Shown: positions 8,457 through 18,048 of the stretch, piece by piece
Layout: each line of letters starts with the position of its first letter
Position numbering within the stretch: the first letter of the stretch is position 1
Assembly: GCA_934278995.1 (NCBI GenBank)
Contig: CAKQWM010000001.1
Location: forward strand, 1-64,000
Origin: an uncultured Clostridia bacterium
GTDB taxonomy: Bacteria > Bacillota > Clostridia > Christensenellales > Borkfalkiaceae
DNA: 64,000 nucleotides
Reading direction: 5' to 3'
The notes under the pieces: model-generated
Database searches by the model: none
Told to the model about the DNA's origin: nothing
What the model saw: only the letters and a program-made list of their open reading frames with translations
Position numbers and translations under genes: made by a program

Positions 8457-9227
8457 TTACGTGGTTTTCAATTTCTCGAGATATTCTTCGACGAACGTTA
8501 CGTAGGCAACCGATCCTCTGCAACGCTTGTCGTGCAGCATTACCGGTTTGCCGTAACTCGGCGCTTCCGAAACCCTGATATTTCTCGGTATAAACGTGTC
8601 GAAAACTTTATCGCCGAAATATTTTTTTATTTCCTCCGCTATCTGACGCGAAATAAGCGCTCTCCCGTCGTACATCGTTATCAAAACGCCCTCGATCGTA
8701 AGTTTTGGGTTCAGCGATTTTTTTACAAGTTTTATGGTGTTGACAAGTTGACTTAAACCTTCCAGCGCGTAATATTCGCTTTGTATCGGGATAAGCACGC
8801 CGTCTGCGGCAGCCAACGCATTTATCGTAAGAAGCCCTATCGCGGGAGGACAATCGATTACGAGATAATCGTAGTCGTCTTTAATTTTGGACAGCGCGTA
8901 ACTAAGCCGTTTTTCCCTGCCCTTCATGGAAACAAGTTCTACTTCGGCTCCCGCAAGATCGATGCTCGACGGCAAAACGTACAGATTTTCGACGTCCGTT
9001 TTCACTATAACGGACTTTACAGGTACTTCGTTAATCAATACGTCGTAAATGCTGTTGTTAAGTTCGCTTTTTGAAATTCCGAGACCGGTGGTTGCGTTGC
9101 CTTGCGCGTCCATATCGACGACAAGAACTTTTTTCCCTTTAAGCGCAAGCCCTGCGGAAAAGTTAATGCAAGTCGACGTCTTACCGACACCGCCTTTCTG
9201 ATTTGAAATTGCTATAATCCTTCCCAT
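8457..9227 (-). CDS. parA: Chromosome-partitioning ATPase ParA (Soj)
   Basis: 256 residues, close to Soj length. The deviant Walker A motif KGGVGKTS is at residues 11-18, with the invariant signature lysine. The DMDAQGN motif (A') and VIDCPPAIG (Walker B region) follow. ParA binds DNA nonspecifically as an ATP dimer and is stimulated by ParB to hydrolyse ATP, which drives origin segregation; in Bacillus Soj also regulates DnaA. The ATG has an AGGAGG-type site immediately upstream (CCTCCT on plus). It is transcribed ahead of parB. Confidence 0.97.
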   Translation of the reverse strand: MGRIIAISNQKGGVGKTSTCINFSAGLALKGKKVLVVDMDAQGNATTGLGISKSELNNSIYDVLINEVPVKSVIVKTDVENLYVLPSSIDLAGAEVELVSMKGREKRLSYALSKIKDDYDYLVIDCPPAIGLLTINALAAADGVLIPIQSEYYALEGLSQLVNTIKLVKKSLNPKLTIEGVLITMYDGRALISRQIAEEIKKYFGDKVFDTFIPRNIRVSEAPSYGKPVMLHDKRCRGSVAYVTFVEEYLEKLKTT

Positions 9228-9423
9228 GTTTAGCCTCCTTTGTTAACGCTTGAAAATCTTATCCGCTATAACGCCGCTACGGTAAAAGTCGCCTTATAAA
9301 ACTTGTTACGACTCGTTACGGCTCGGTTTACCGCTTTGTAAAAATATTTGTCGCAATAAAAGCCCGCCTATAAGCCTGTTATCGCGGTTTTTAAACAAGT
9401 AACGACGCTAAGTCAAACAACTT
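9228..9423. other. Intergenic gap with a dispersed-repeat copy
   Basis: No gene is visible. At 9361-9387 it carries the dispersed repeat (minus-strand GATAACAGGCTTATAGGCGG), 36 nt from the ftsH stop codon. Confidence 0.5.
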
Positions 9424-11493
9424 TTATTCGCCTTTTTTAGACGAATCCTCATCGTTTTCTTTGTCGGTTTTTAAAGTTACCGTTTCGGTATCGGGGCTGT
9501 TTTTAGCCTCGTTCTTTTTATTTGCGCCGTCCATTCTGACAAACGGATTTCCGTTTGATTTAGCGTCGCTTTCTTCCATATAAGCGATGACTTCCTGCGC
9601 GGTTTTACCCTGCATGATAAGTTCGACTTCGTCGGAATATATGGTGTCTTTTTCGAGCAACACTCTTGCCATCGTATCGAGAAGGCTTCTGTTTGCTTTT
9701 AATATCTCTACCGCTTTACGATAACTTTCGGACACTATGCGCCTTACCTCCTCGTCGATGGTTCTTGCCGTTTCTTCGCTGAAATCGGCTTTGGTCTGGT
9801 AATCTCTGCCAAGGAATATCTCGGTGTCGCTGCCGTAGCATACGGGGCCTAATTTTTCGCTCATACCCCATTCGGTAACCATTCTTTTAGCGCGCTTCGT
9901 AACGGACGAAATATCTGCGCTCGGGCCCGACGTAACTTCGTTTATAACGATTTCTTCAGCGGCTCTTCCGCCCATCGTCATTACTAAGTCGTCTAATAAT
10001 TTCGTTTTGACAAGGTACTGATTGTCGTTATCGGGCCTTGTCATCGTGTATCCGCCCGCCATTCCGCGCGGGATAATCGATACCTCGTGAACGGGATCGC
10101 ACCCCGGCAATAACGACGCTAGAATAGCATGCCCCGATTCATGGTAAGCCGTCGTTCTTTTATCTACTTCGGTAACCACTCTCGATTTCTTTTGCGGGCC
10201 TAACAAGACCTTGTTAATGCCTTCGTACAAATCCTGGTTCGTGATGTATTTTCTGTTTTCCCTCGCTGCAAGAATAGCGGCTTCGTTTAAAAGGTTCGCA
10301 AGATCGGCTCCGCTGAAACCGCCCGTCATTCTCGACAATACTTTAAAGTTCACGTCCGGCGCGAGAGGTTTGTTTCTTGCGTGGACCTTCAATATAGCCT
10401 CACGTCCTTTTACGTCGGGCATATTGACGTAAATCGTACGGTCGAACCTTCCCGGTCTTAATAAAGCGGGATCGAGAACGTCGGCGCGGTTTGTCGCCGC
10501 CATTACTACAATGCCTTCGTTGCTTTCAAACCCGTCCATCTGAACGAGAAGTTGGTTTAAAGTTTGCTCTCTTTCGTCGTTTCCACCGCCTAAGCCCGCT
10601 CCGCGTTGACGACCGACAGCGTCGATTTCGTCTATAAATATAATACAAGGTTGGTTCTTTTTTGCTGTATTGAACAAATCGCGCACGCGAGACGCGCCGA
10701 CGCCTACGAACATTTCAACAAAGTCGGAACCGCTTATAGAAAAGAAAGGCACGTTTGCTTCGCCCGCGACGGCTTTTGCAAACAACGTTTTACCCGTCCC
10801 GGGATTTCCTACCAAAAGAACACCTTTAGGCGTTCTCGCGCCCAAGGCGACAAATTTCTGCGGACTCTTTAAAAATTCGACGACTTCTTTCAGTTCTTCT
10901 TTTTCTTCTTCTGCGCCCGCTACGTCGGAAAACCTTACTTTTACGTTGGTTATAACCTGCGCCTTAGTTTTACCGAAATCGAGCGCGCCGGAATTTGCGC
11001 CTCTCGCCTGGCGCACGAACATTATTATAATGAAAACGCTGATACCGAGGGATAAAATCGGAAACGCAAGATCGGTCCATATATTGCCGTCGCTCGGGTT
11101 AGAGGCGGACTCTATAACTCCGCAACGCGCCAAACCGTTTAAGATCGCCCATTCGTTGTCGTTGCGGTTAAAATATGATTTTACGACTACTTTTTTACCT
11201 TTATAACCTGTCAGCGTGTAACTGTTAACGTAATAACGATCTATCTGAACGTTGTCGATAATGATAAAGTTGTTGACTTTATCGACAAATAAAATCTTGT
11301 ATTTATTAGAATCTCCTTCCTTTTGATAATCGTCGCCGACATTATAGTCAGAGCCGTTGTTGACGTAAGCGACGCCGGCTTTTTCCCAAAATACCGACAA
11401 GTTGGATGAATCATCGTAAAAGTAGTTGGCAACAAGTAAAGCCAAAAGGACCATAACTATTAGTCCTATAAGAACTTTGGCTGAATTCTTCAT
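9424..11493 (-). CDS. ftsH: ATP-dependent zinc metalloprotease FtsH
   Basis: 689 residues from the ATG at 11493. I prefer this over a TTG 30 nt upstream because GGAGGA precedes the ATG and MKNSAKVLIGLIVMVLL gives a clean first membrane helix. A second helix lies near residues 143-160 with the extracytoplasmic domain between. The AAA module has Walker A GNPGTGKT (229-236) and Walker B IIFIDEID (284-291). The protease zinc site is HESGH (451-455). FtsH is a membrane hexamer that degrades misfolded membrane proteins and selected regulators. The C-terminal tail from about 650 is charged and low complexity, which is usual. It lies upstream of parA on the same strand. Confidence 0.97.
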   Translation of the reverse strand: MKNSAKVLIGLIVMVLLALLVANYFYDDSSNLSVFWEKAGVAYVNNGSDYNVGDDYQKEGDSNKYKILFVDKVNNFIIIDNVQIDRYYVNSYTLTGYKGKKVVVKSYFNRNDNEWAILNGLARCGVIESASNPSDGNIWTDLAFPILSLGISVFIIIMFVRQARGANSGALDFGKTKAQVITNVKVRFSDVAGAEEEKEELKEVVEFLKSPQKFVALGARTPKGVLLVGNPGTGKTLFAKAVAGEANVPFFSISGSDFVEMFVGVGASRVRDLFNTAKKNQPCIIFIDEIDAVGRQRGAGLGGGNDEREQTLNQLLVQMDGFESNEGIVVMAATNRADVLDPALLRPGRFDRTIYVNMPDVKGREAILKVHARNKPLAPDVNFKVLSRMTGGFSGADLANLLNEAAILAARENRKYITNQDLYEGINKVLLGPQKKSRVVTEVDKRTTAYHESGHAILASLLPGCDPVHEVSIIPRGMAGGYTMTRPDNDNQYLVKTKLLDDLVMTMGGRAAEEIVINEVTSGPSADISSVTKRAKRMVTEWGMSEKLGPVCYGSDTEIFLGRDYQTKADFSEETARTIDEEVRRIVSESYRKAVEILKANRSLLDTMARVLLEKDTIYSDEVELIMQGKTAQEVIAYMEESDAKSNGNPFVRMDGANKKNEAKNSPDTETVTLKTDKENDEDSSKKGE

Positions 11494-11692
11494 AAATCCT
11501 CCGAGAAACTCACCGTAAGGCAAGTTGAGTTGATACAGTTATTATAAGTAAAATTATAGTATGTTATTATCATTTTAACACAAGAAACAAAAATTGGCAA
11601 TCTAATATAATCGGTTTTGCGCTGTTTTTATAAATTCATTAAAACAGCAAACTGTTAACACAAAAACATTAATTTTTATCGTTTTCGGCTTT

Positions 11693-11708
11693 TGTTTCAC
11701 GTGAAAAA
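11693..11708. promoter_or_regulatory. parS-like ParB-binding site 1
   Basis: TGTTTCACGTGAAAAA matches the Bacillus consensus TGTTTCACGTGAAACA at 15 of 16 positions. Confidence 0.85.
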
Positions 11709-11754
11709 TATACTTGAAAGAAAAAATATTTGTACATAAAATGCATATAGAGTT

Positions 11755-11784
11755 TTGACAAATAAGTTTTATGTTTTGTATAAT
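11755..11784 (+). promoter_or_regulatory. Promoter-like sequence pointing into the AT-rich island
   Basis: TTGACA (11755-11760) and TATAAT (11779-11784) are 18 nt apart on the plus strand. No gene follows for nearly 3 kb, so it may drive a non-coding RNA or be fortuitous in AT-rich DNA. Confidence 0.5.
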
Positions 11785-12699
11785 ATGCTATATTATAAAG
11801 TTATAAAAATTATATTTCATATCTGTTTGTAACTAAATTAACCTTTATATGCATTTTTATTCATTTATAAATTGATGTATCGGCATAAAATAAATAACCG
11901 AACGTTTTTGTGTATATCTTTGATAAAAGATTTTACATAGTTTTACTTAATCAAATCTTTCTTGCTAAGAGCCTGGATTTATTAAAAATTACTGTAAATT
12001 TCTAAAACCGGTTAAAAACCGCAATATTCATCATTTTGCCATAACTTGTAAGGCTTTTTCCTTAAATTGACTAAAATAGTCAAAAATTATCAGATTTATT
12101 GCAAAATTTACAATATAACTTTGTTTTTACGACAAATAAGCATGTTTTAACAGATTTTATTCTAACAGAACCGGCTTTTAACATAATCATCTTAAAATAA
12201 CGATATTTTTTGATTATAACCAGATACTCACGTTGTTTTGCCAAAGCGAGGTCTGCATATACAAAAATTACTTGTAATAACTGAAATAATAGTATTTTCG
12301 TTTAAAAAATCTTATTATATCGTAAATTATTACAATATCTCTTGTTTTACCTATCTGACGTCGTTTTTTTAAGGGAAATTTCGTTAATTCAATTTTTTTA
12401 CTGAAATCGAAGATTATTACGTGATTTTTACGTTTTTTTTACTTTTTCCTTGATTCTTATTGACAAGAAGCCTGTATAGAATGTTTTATATATAACTATA
12501 AAATCAATTAAAATTATCTATTTTTATCGTAAAGACGCGTGATTTGCCTATTTGCGTTATAAAAATCGAATTTAGTTTTAATAGATATATCATAGATATT
12601 CTTATTTAACAAATTATCTGCACCTTGGGGCTTTTATCGTTATATTGTCTATTTTAGCCGGCAGAATCGATATTTATTTAGCCGAGTATAAATTTATCT

Positions 12700-14152
12700 A
12701 TTCTGTTAGAATTCATTTTAGAATATTTTTAGATTTTGAGTGGCGCATGATTGTAATTTTACAAATTATCATTTTGAACGCAAAAATAAAACCTATGCAC
12801 TCATTAAACATTATTTTACTATTTTTGGCTTATTATGTTTTTTTTACTTAAAGTATTAACCAAGTCAGATATACTTATATTTAAGATTATCTTCACATGT
12901 ACTTGCTGTCTTTTTTGGAATTATAAGTTATCACATTTTATTTTACTTTATATTTAGAACACCATCGAGATATTATATATAACGTGGTGATTTTTCCGCA
13001 TTTTTAGTGTTTTTATGACGTTTTTTGCGATTTTTACCGAAGACGTCAGGCAAAATATCGGTATATTCCATCTGCCGATCAAAATATTCATTCTGTTAGA
13101 ATTCATTTTGGTTTTTTTGTGTTAAATTTGATAAATTTAAGTCATTTCACATATACTTTGCCTGAATTTTATGATCACTTTTGTTTTTTTCTTTACGCTT
13201 TTCTTAAATTACACATAGATTTTAATTAAATAATATCTATTTGGAACAAACAATTGCAAGATAGAGGGCAATCAGTCAATTATTACTGCTTTATTTTAAC
13301 ATAATACCTCCTTTTTTACTGTCTATATCTTAATAGCCATTCTGTCTGAATGCATTTTAAATTTTTTCTTATTCTACGTTATTTTTAGCAAGATATAATC
13401 TGTTTTATTCGTTTAAATTTTATTTTCTTTTCTTGCGTCTGTATATTTTTTTCTATGTTTCACGTGAAACATTATGAGCGCAAAACACTTTAACTATAAA
13501 ATAACAATGCTGTTTAATGTCTTTGCGTATTATATAACGTTATTATATGCTACTTAATTATAATTTAAATATTACATCCTGAATGGATTGCTTTTAGTTA
13601 ATCTCTTCAAATATTTGAAACCTCATCAAATTCAAGGTAATCGATGATAAGGCAAGGGGGTATATAATTATCCTTAAATGTATTTAACACCAATAATATG
13701 ACGCAGATATAATTTTTTACTTAAAAATTTCTAAATTTCGGTTATTTTACTCGATTTTAAAATGAATTCTAACAGAATCCGACTTACTGAATTACATCAA
13801 ATAAAATTTTGATTCTGTCTTACGGTTTGACGTTTTTTTTCGGTTTTTAAGAGGTTCTTCGATTCAATTTAAAATAACCGGATGGTATCTGATTATTTAA
13901 TTCATAGAAATTTGCCATGTCGTTTACAAACAGCGCATAACAATAATTTATGCGCTAATTATAATTATTTTTACGTAATCTTGCGCTTATTAGTTATATT
14001 TTTTATATATTAGATTCTTAATCGTTTTATTTGCTATTCAAAATTTATATTTAAAAGCCTACGTTGCCGCTCAAAACACGCCACGTATGACCGAATACTT
14101 CTAAAATTCTACTATATTTTTGTTTGTTAATTCTGCCACAATTCATTTTTTG
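12700..14152. repeat. Dispersed 20-bp motif with palindromic core ATTCTGTTAGAAT
   Basis: ATTCTGTTAGAATTCATTTT occurs at 12700-12719 and 13090-13109, and inverted at 13759-13778. Variants are at 13339-13358 (ATTCTGTCTGAATGCATTTT) and 14132-14151 (ATTCTGCCACAATTCATTTT), with a partial inverted copy near 12160-12171. The core has arms ATTCT/AGAAT. All copies lie in the parS island. Confidence 0.8.
13456..13471. promoter_or_regulatory. parS ParB-binding site 2 (perfect)
   Basis: TGTTTCACGTGAAACA is an exact match to the Bacillus-type parS consensus. Confidence 0.95.
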
Positions 14153-14220
14153 TAACACATTGATACGATTGTGTTGTTAATTATTAGTTATGCATATATT
14201 TTTGGATTTTATGCGTCAAT

Positions 14221-14236
14221 TTTTTCACGTGAAACA
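14221..14236. promoter_or_regulatory. parS-like ParB-binding site 3
   Basis: TTTTTCACGTGAAACA matches the parS consensus at 15 of 16 positions. Confidence 0.85.
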
Positions 14237-14716
14237 TCGTTTTTTAAGCCAAAAATAAACCGAATTGTTTCACGAATTGAAAAAACCATAAAAACCGGTC
14301 TAAGATTTTTGCTTTTTTAAAATTTATAAGTTGTAGTAAAAATAGGTAAACAGGGGTGATTTTTTGCTTTACAAGCCTTTTTACCCATTATTTTTTTAAA
14401 AAAATAAATTTCTTGATTTTTAGTGTGAGAAAGCAGATGTTTCACAATTATTTTTTGCCATTTTTTACTGATTTTTTAAACTTAATGAATATTTTGATGT
14501 TATTTTATTCATCGGATTATTCGTTTTTTTCTTTTTAATCTTATACTTTTCGCCGTGTTAAAAAAAATAAATATATTTATTTATTGTTTCGTTTATATTT
14601 TGTTTGCGTTTTTCTTTACGTGGTGATAATATCTTAAATGTAGTCGTGGCGCAAAAGTATTGTTATATCAAATTCTACTGAGTGCGCTTAATTTTTTTCT
14701 GCGCCATATTGATATT

Positions 14717-15178
14717 ATGATTAAGACTAACGTAATAAGAATTTTAGAAAGAGAAAATATACCCTATGCGGTGCATAGTTACGACGATAGGGAAACGAGA
14801 GGCGAGTTTGTTTGTCGGCTTGTCGGGAAAAGTCCTGACGAAACTTTTAAAACTTTGGTTACTGTTTCTAACACACTCGAACACCTTGTTTTCGTCATTC
14901 CCGTTAACGCGTTTTTGGATTTAAAAAAAGCCGCGCATTGCGCGGGCGTAAAGTCTGTTGAAATGATAAAACAAAAAGACTTGTTTCCTGTAACCGGATA
15001 CGTTCACGGCGGCTGTTCGCCTATAGGCATGAAAAAATCTTTTCGTACTTTTATAAACGATACCGCTATACTTTTCGACACTATTACGTTTAGCGCGGGC
15101 AAGTTGGGCGAACAAGTCGAGGTTAATCCTTACGACCTTCAAAATCTTATCGGCGCGGAATTTTGTGATTTAATTTAA
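14717..15178 (+). CDS. ybaK: Cys-tRNA(Pro)/Cys-tRNA(Cys) deacylase, YbaK/EbsC family
   Basis: 153 residues from the ATG at 14717 (MIKTNVIRILERENIPYAVHSYD). A TTG 57 nt upstream would add a hydrophobic extension not found in the family, so I reject it. The YbaK fold is shown by the N-terminal NVIRILERENIPY, the central FKTLV and VIPVNAFLDLKKAA segments, and the VHGGCSPIGMKK loop that shapes the active site. The enzyme hydrolyses cysteine mis-charged onto tRNA-Pro. The ribosome site is weak. It is the first gene after the AT-rich island and is followed by a bidirectional terminator. Confidence 0.93.
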   Translation: MIKTNVIRILERENIPYAVHSYDDRETRGEFVCRLVGKSPDETFKTLVTVSNTLEHLVFVIPVNAFLDLKKAAHCAGVKSVEMIKQKDLFPVTGYVHGGCSPIGMKKSFRTFINDTAILFDTITFSAGKLGEQVEVNPYDLQNLIGAEFCDLI

Positions 15179-15243
15179 TCTGATTTATCTTACCGCTACA
15201 ACCATAAAATCGAAACCCTACCGACTTTTCGAAATAAAAAAAA

Positions 15244-15276
15244 ACGAACGCCATTTTAATCGGCGTTCGTTTTTTG
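15244..15276. terminator. Bidirectional terminator between ybaK and cvpA
   Basis: ACGAACGCC (15244-15252) pairs with GGCGTTCGT (15262-15270), with A-run and T-run flanks on opposite sides. It serves the two convergent genes. Confidence 0.9.
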
Positions 15277-15284
15277 TTTCAACA

Positions 15285-15983
15285 TTACATAATCTTGCCT
15301 AAAAGCCAGGCAAAAACGTTATACTTCATAAAAAGGTCGGAAATCACAGATTCATCTAAAACCGCTTTAAAATCCTTCATTGGTTCAAATGAAAACAAAC
15401 CGATGACGAACAACACGAGGCTTACTATCAGATATCCTTTCGCTATACCTAACGCAACGCCTAAAATTTTATCGACAATTTTTATCGGAGTATGGTTAAC
15501 TATAAACGAAAGGAGTTTTTCGACGAGTATAAACACCAGTTTGCAAACAAGACTGATTGCCATAAACGACGCCGAAACGAGAATATATTTTGCAATGGTT
15601 GTTCCTGCAACTTCGGCAAAATTCACCGTTGCGCTTCCAAGACTTTCGACTGCTTTTATGACCGCTTCGGACAAAAAAGTCGGCCAGTTTTGAGAGGTAA
15701 TGAAGGCTGAGAGTTCTGAAACGCTTTTTTCGACGTTCCAATTTTCGTCGAAAAATCCTTGAATCCACTCGGCAATCGTAGTACCCGCGGGGGTGTTTTC
15801 CATCAGAAGATTTGCAAGTTTATCACAAAACAAATAAGCGCAAACAAATGCGGCAACCGTGCTTAAAAGCCCCATAATCTGTTTCAAAAAGCCTCTTATA
15901 AGCCCGTAAACAGCAAAAATCAACAAAAATGCAAGTATAATAAAGTCGGCAACGTTTAACTGCGCCGAAAGAAGCAACGTCAT
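15285..15983 (-). CDS. CvpA family membrane protein
   Basis: 232 residues with four hydrophobic segments (about 10-30, 35-52, 105-150 and 185-205). The N-terminal pattern NVADFIILAFLLIFAVYGLIRGFLKQ is the CvpA signature (D-hhh-hhhhh-G-hRGhhkq). The loop between segments 2 and 3 (about 60-105) is longer than in the shortest family members. CvpA proteins are inner-membrane proteins of uncertain biochemical role linked to colicin V production and envelope stress. A dispersed-repeat-like CTTATAAGCCCG word occurs within the gene near 15895. It is monocistronic, with AGGAGAATG upstream (CATTCTCCT on plus). Confidence 0.85.
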   Translation of the reverse strand: MTLLLSAQLNVADFIILAFLLIFAVYGLIRGFLKQIMGLLSTVAAFVCAYLFCDKLANLLMENTPAGTTIAEWIQGFFDENWNVEKSVSELSAFITSQNWPTFLSEAVIKAVESLGSATVNFAEVAGTTIAKYILVSASFMAISLVCKLVFILVEKLLSFIVNHTPIKIVDKILGVALGIAKGYLIVSLVLFVIGLFSFEPMKDFKAVLDESVISDLFMKYNVFAWLLGKIM

Positions 15984-16143
15984 ATTTCATTCTCCTAAGG
16001 TTTGTAGAAATATTGTAACATTATCCCGATAAAATTTCAACACTTTTAAACTAAATTATACTATTATGTTTACGCTAAAAATTTTTACGTAAAATTTAAT
16101 CGACGGTATAAAACAAGCAAACTAAGTCAACACTATAAGCGAT

Positions 16144-16719
16144 ATGGAATACTCGTTTTATGAAAACGACGGTATAACTCCGTCTAAAATTGCCGACGCG
16201 CTACAAAGAATATTTCTTTGGACGATTCCCGTAATAATTTGCGTAGGTACCGACGCCGCGATAGGCGATACCTTAGGTCCTCTGGTCGGTACAAAACTTA
16301 AAGAAGCAAAGATTCCCGCCTACGTTTACGGAAATTTAGGCAAAACGATTACGGCAAAAGAAATCGGCGCGATAAAGACGTTTATAGCAAACGTGCATCC
16401 TCTTGCAAGGACGCTCGTCGTCGATGCCGCCGTGGGAAGATGCGAAGACGTAGGAAAAATCAAAGTCTTTCCGAACGGAATTTATCCCGGACTCGGCGCG
16501 GATAAAAGACTTCCCGAAATAGGCGACGGAGCAATAATCGGAATAGTTTCGAAGCACTCGCAAAAAAACGACGTCTTTATGAACTTCACAAGATTATCGC
16601 CCGTATATAAAATGGCGGAAACTGTTTATAAAGGCATATTCGATTACGTTACTGAATGCAATAAAAAACCCGCCTATAAGTCTGAAAACGGCGTTTTCAG
16701 CGCTTTACCGCTATGCTGA
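16144..16719 (+). CDS. yyaC: Sporulation protein YyaC (DUF1256, GPR-like)
   Basis: 191 residues. The pattern IPVIICVGTDAAIGDTLGPLVGTKL near residues 33-57 and the VVDAAVGRCEDVGKIKVFPNGIYPGLG stretch match YyaC. These are related to the germination protease fold but lack a proven activity. In Bacillus yyaC neighbours spo0J, and here it is about 8 kb from parB, so synteny is partly conserved. The start has only a weak ribosome site. The C-terminal tail (KKPAYKSENGVFSA) is encoded by a copy of the dispersed GGCTTATAG repeat, suggesting the repeat extended the gene. Its presence implies sporulation ancestry. Confidence 0.9.
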   Translation: MEYSFYENDGITPSKIADALQRIFLWTIPVIICVGTDAAIGDTLGPLVGTKLKEAKIPAYVYGNLGKTITAKEIGAIKTFIANVHPLARTLVVDAAVGRCEDVGKIKVFPNGIYPGLGADKRLPEIGDGAIIGIVSKHSQKNDVFMNFTRLSPVYKMAETVYKGIFDYVTECNKKPAYKSENGVFSALPLC

Positions 16720-16733
16720 ATAACTAAAAAGGG

Positions 16734-16820
16734 AAAAGCGATGCTTTGATTTTCCGAAATTAAAATAAAGATATAATCTTTTTTCAATTTCGTTAATCTC
16801 CGCATCGCTTTTCTTTATTT
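16734..16820. terminator. Long nested stem-loop after yyaC
   Basis: GAAAAGCGATGC and GCATCGCTTTTC form the outer stem, with GAAATT/AATTTC inside, followed by TTTATTT. Likely a terminator, but its length would also fit a small structured RNA. Confidence 0.6.
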
Positions 16821-16852
16821 CAAAAGAGCAACTTGAAATAAACCTGTCATAT

Positions 16853-17144
16853 AGGGATTCCATTCGTCATCTGCTAATTACCGAAAAGGCGTCTTTTCAG
16901 CCCTTTTCCGCGACCGCTCGGTCGCAGTACGACTATGCGGCATCCCTTACGCTCACGAAAAATCATCTTTAAACGCGCTCTTTTCGGTGCGAAGCATTTT
17001 TGCGGCGAAGAAATCGCCGATTTAGGTCAAAGTTTTTGCAAGGCAAACGACCGAAAGCGTACTATGGTACGGTGACGGGAGTTTAACACAGCAAAAACCG
17101 ATTTATTCCCGCAAAAATAATTAGTGATAATGATTGGAATCCCT
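16853..17144. mobile_element. MITE-like element with 27-28 bp terminal inverted repeats
   Basis: The left end (16853-16880) and the reverse complement of the right end (17118-17144) share AGGGATTCCA and CTAATTA with intervening matches, about three quarters identical overall. The 292-bp interior is non-coding. No clear target duplication is seen. It lies between the convergent yyaC and degV genes. Confidence 0.7.
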
Positions 17145-17160
17145 AAGATTTCCTCTATGA

Positions 17161-18048
17161 TCAATCATCTCTCTTTTTTCCCAGAAAATAGATTGCTACC
17201 GTTCCCGGTCCCGAATGGCAACCGATAGTAGTTCCTATATCCGTCATAATGATTTTACCTTCAAGGTTAGGGAAGTTTCCTTCCACGCTCGCTTTTAAAT
17301 CCAACGCGTCGTCCAAACAATCCGAGTGATTTATAATGCACTTACCGTCGTAATTTACGCCGTCGTCTGCAAAGTCGAGCATTTTTTGCACGGTTGTCTG
17401 CATGGCTTTTTTCTTTCCCATCGTTTTGACACGAGGAATCAGTTTGCCCTCAAAATTAACGTTCATAACGGGGCAGATTTTTAAAATGGAACCGATAAAT
17501 CCTGATACTTTGGAAATCCTTCCTCCCTTTACGTAAAAACTTAAGTCCGTAGAATAAAACCAGTGATGAACGCGTAATTTATTTTCTTCGGCAAACGAAA
17601 CGAGTTTATTGAAACCATAGCCCTGATCTCTTAAATCGCATAATAAATCTACCAAAAAACCGTAACCGCCCGATGCGGCAAGACTATCAACGACGTAAAT
17701 TTTCCTTTTCGGGAACTCGTCTTTCAAACTTTCTGCGGCAAGACGGGCGGAATTATACGTCCCGGAAATACCGCTCGACAAAGAAACGTGTAAAATATCC
17801 TTGTTTTCGTTTTTTAAAAGATCTCTGAAGTATTCGATAAATTCTTCGATATTGACCTGACTCGTTTTTGTGGAAGCGCCGTCTCTCATTGCCTGATAAA
17901 AATCTTTCAGCGCAATGCTTTTACCTCCGTCGTCTTCAAAAATTTCGTCGGCTAACATAAATTTGTAATTTTTGACTTTTACTCCTCTTTCGTGAAATCT
18001 TTGTACGGGCAGATCTGCCGGCGAACAACAACTTATAACGTAATCCAT
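17161..18048 (-). CDS. DegV family fatty-acid-binding protein
   Basis: 295 residues. The start MDYVISCCSPADLPVQRFHERGVKV, the TSQVN segment (about residues 62-66) and the LHVSLSSGISGTYNSARLAAE motif (about 83-103) identify the two-domain DegV fold, which binds one fatty acid in a cleft between domains. Homologues (FakB) present fatty acids to the kinase FakA for phospholipid synthesis. No FakA is in the window, so the partner is unknown. The ATG follows an AGGAGGT site (ACCTCCT on plus). It is transcribed divergently from the XRE regulator. Confidence 0.93.
   Translation of the reverse strand: MDYVISCCSPADLPVQRFHERGVKVKNYKFMLADEIFEDDGGKSIALKDFYQAMRDGASTKTSQVNIEEFIEYFRDLLKNENKDILHVSLSSGISGTYNSARLAAESLKDEFPKRKIYVVDSLAASGGYGFLVDLLCDLRDQGYGFNKLVSFAEENKLRVHHWFYSTDLSFYVKGGRISKVSGFIGSILKICPVMNVNFEGKLIPRVKTMGKKKAMQTTVQKMLDFADDGVNYDGKCIINHSDCLDDALDLKASVEGNFPNLEGKIIMTDIGTTIGCHSGPGTVAIYFLGKKRDD

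Larger units (their letters stand above)
11494..14716. other. AT-rich gene-free island with parS sites (centromere-like)
   Basis: About 3.2 kb, visibly far richer in A+T than either flank. The longest frames are 60-68 codons, unlike known proteins, and cross the repeat motif. The island contains three parS-like sites, at least five copies of an ATTCTGTTAGAATTCATTTT motif, and a near-consensus promoter at 11755-11784. I see no transposase, integrase or RNA gene. Its position between ftsH/parAB and the likely oriC fits a segregation (centromere) region; that role is inferred from the parS sites. Confidence 0.75.

Noticed and set aside
11494..11523. TTG start 30 nt upstream for ftsH
   Set aside because: The ATG at 11493 has a GGAGGA site and gives the normal FtsH N-terminus.
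12645..12851. 68-codon frame in the AT-rich island
   Set aside because: No ribosome site, biased composition, and it contains a copy of the non-coding 20-bp motif.
14356..14538. 60-codon frame in the AT-rich island
   Set aside because: Phe/Leu-rich composition expected from AT-rich DNA and no ribosome site.
11494..14716. oriC within the AT-rich island
   Set aside because: No exact TTATNCACA DnaA boxes were found there; the rsmG-dnaN gap has them.
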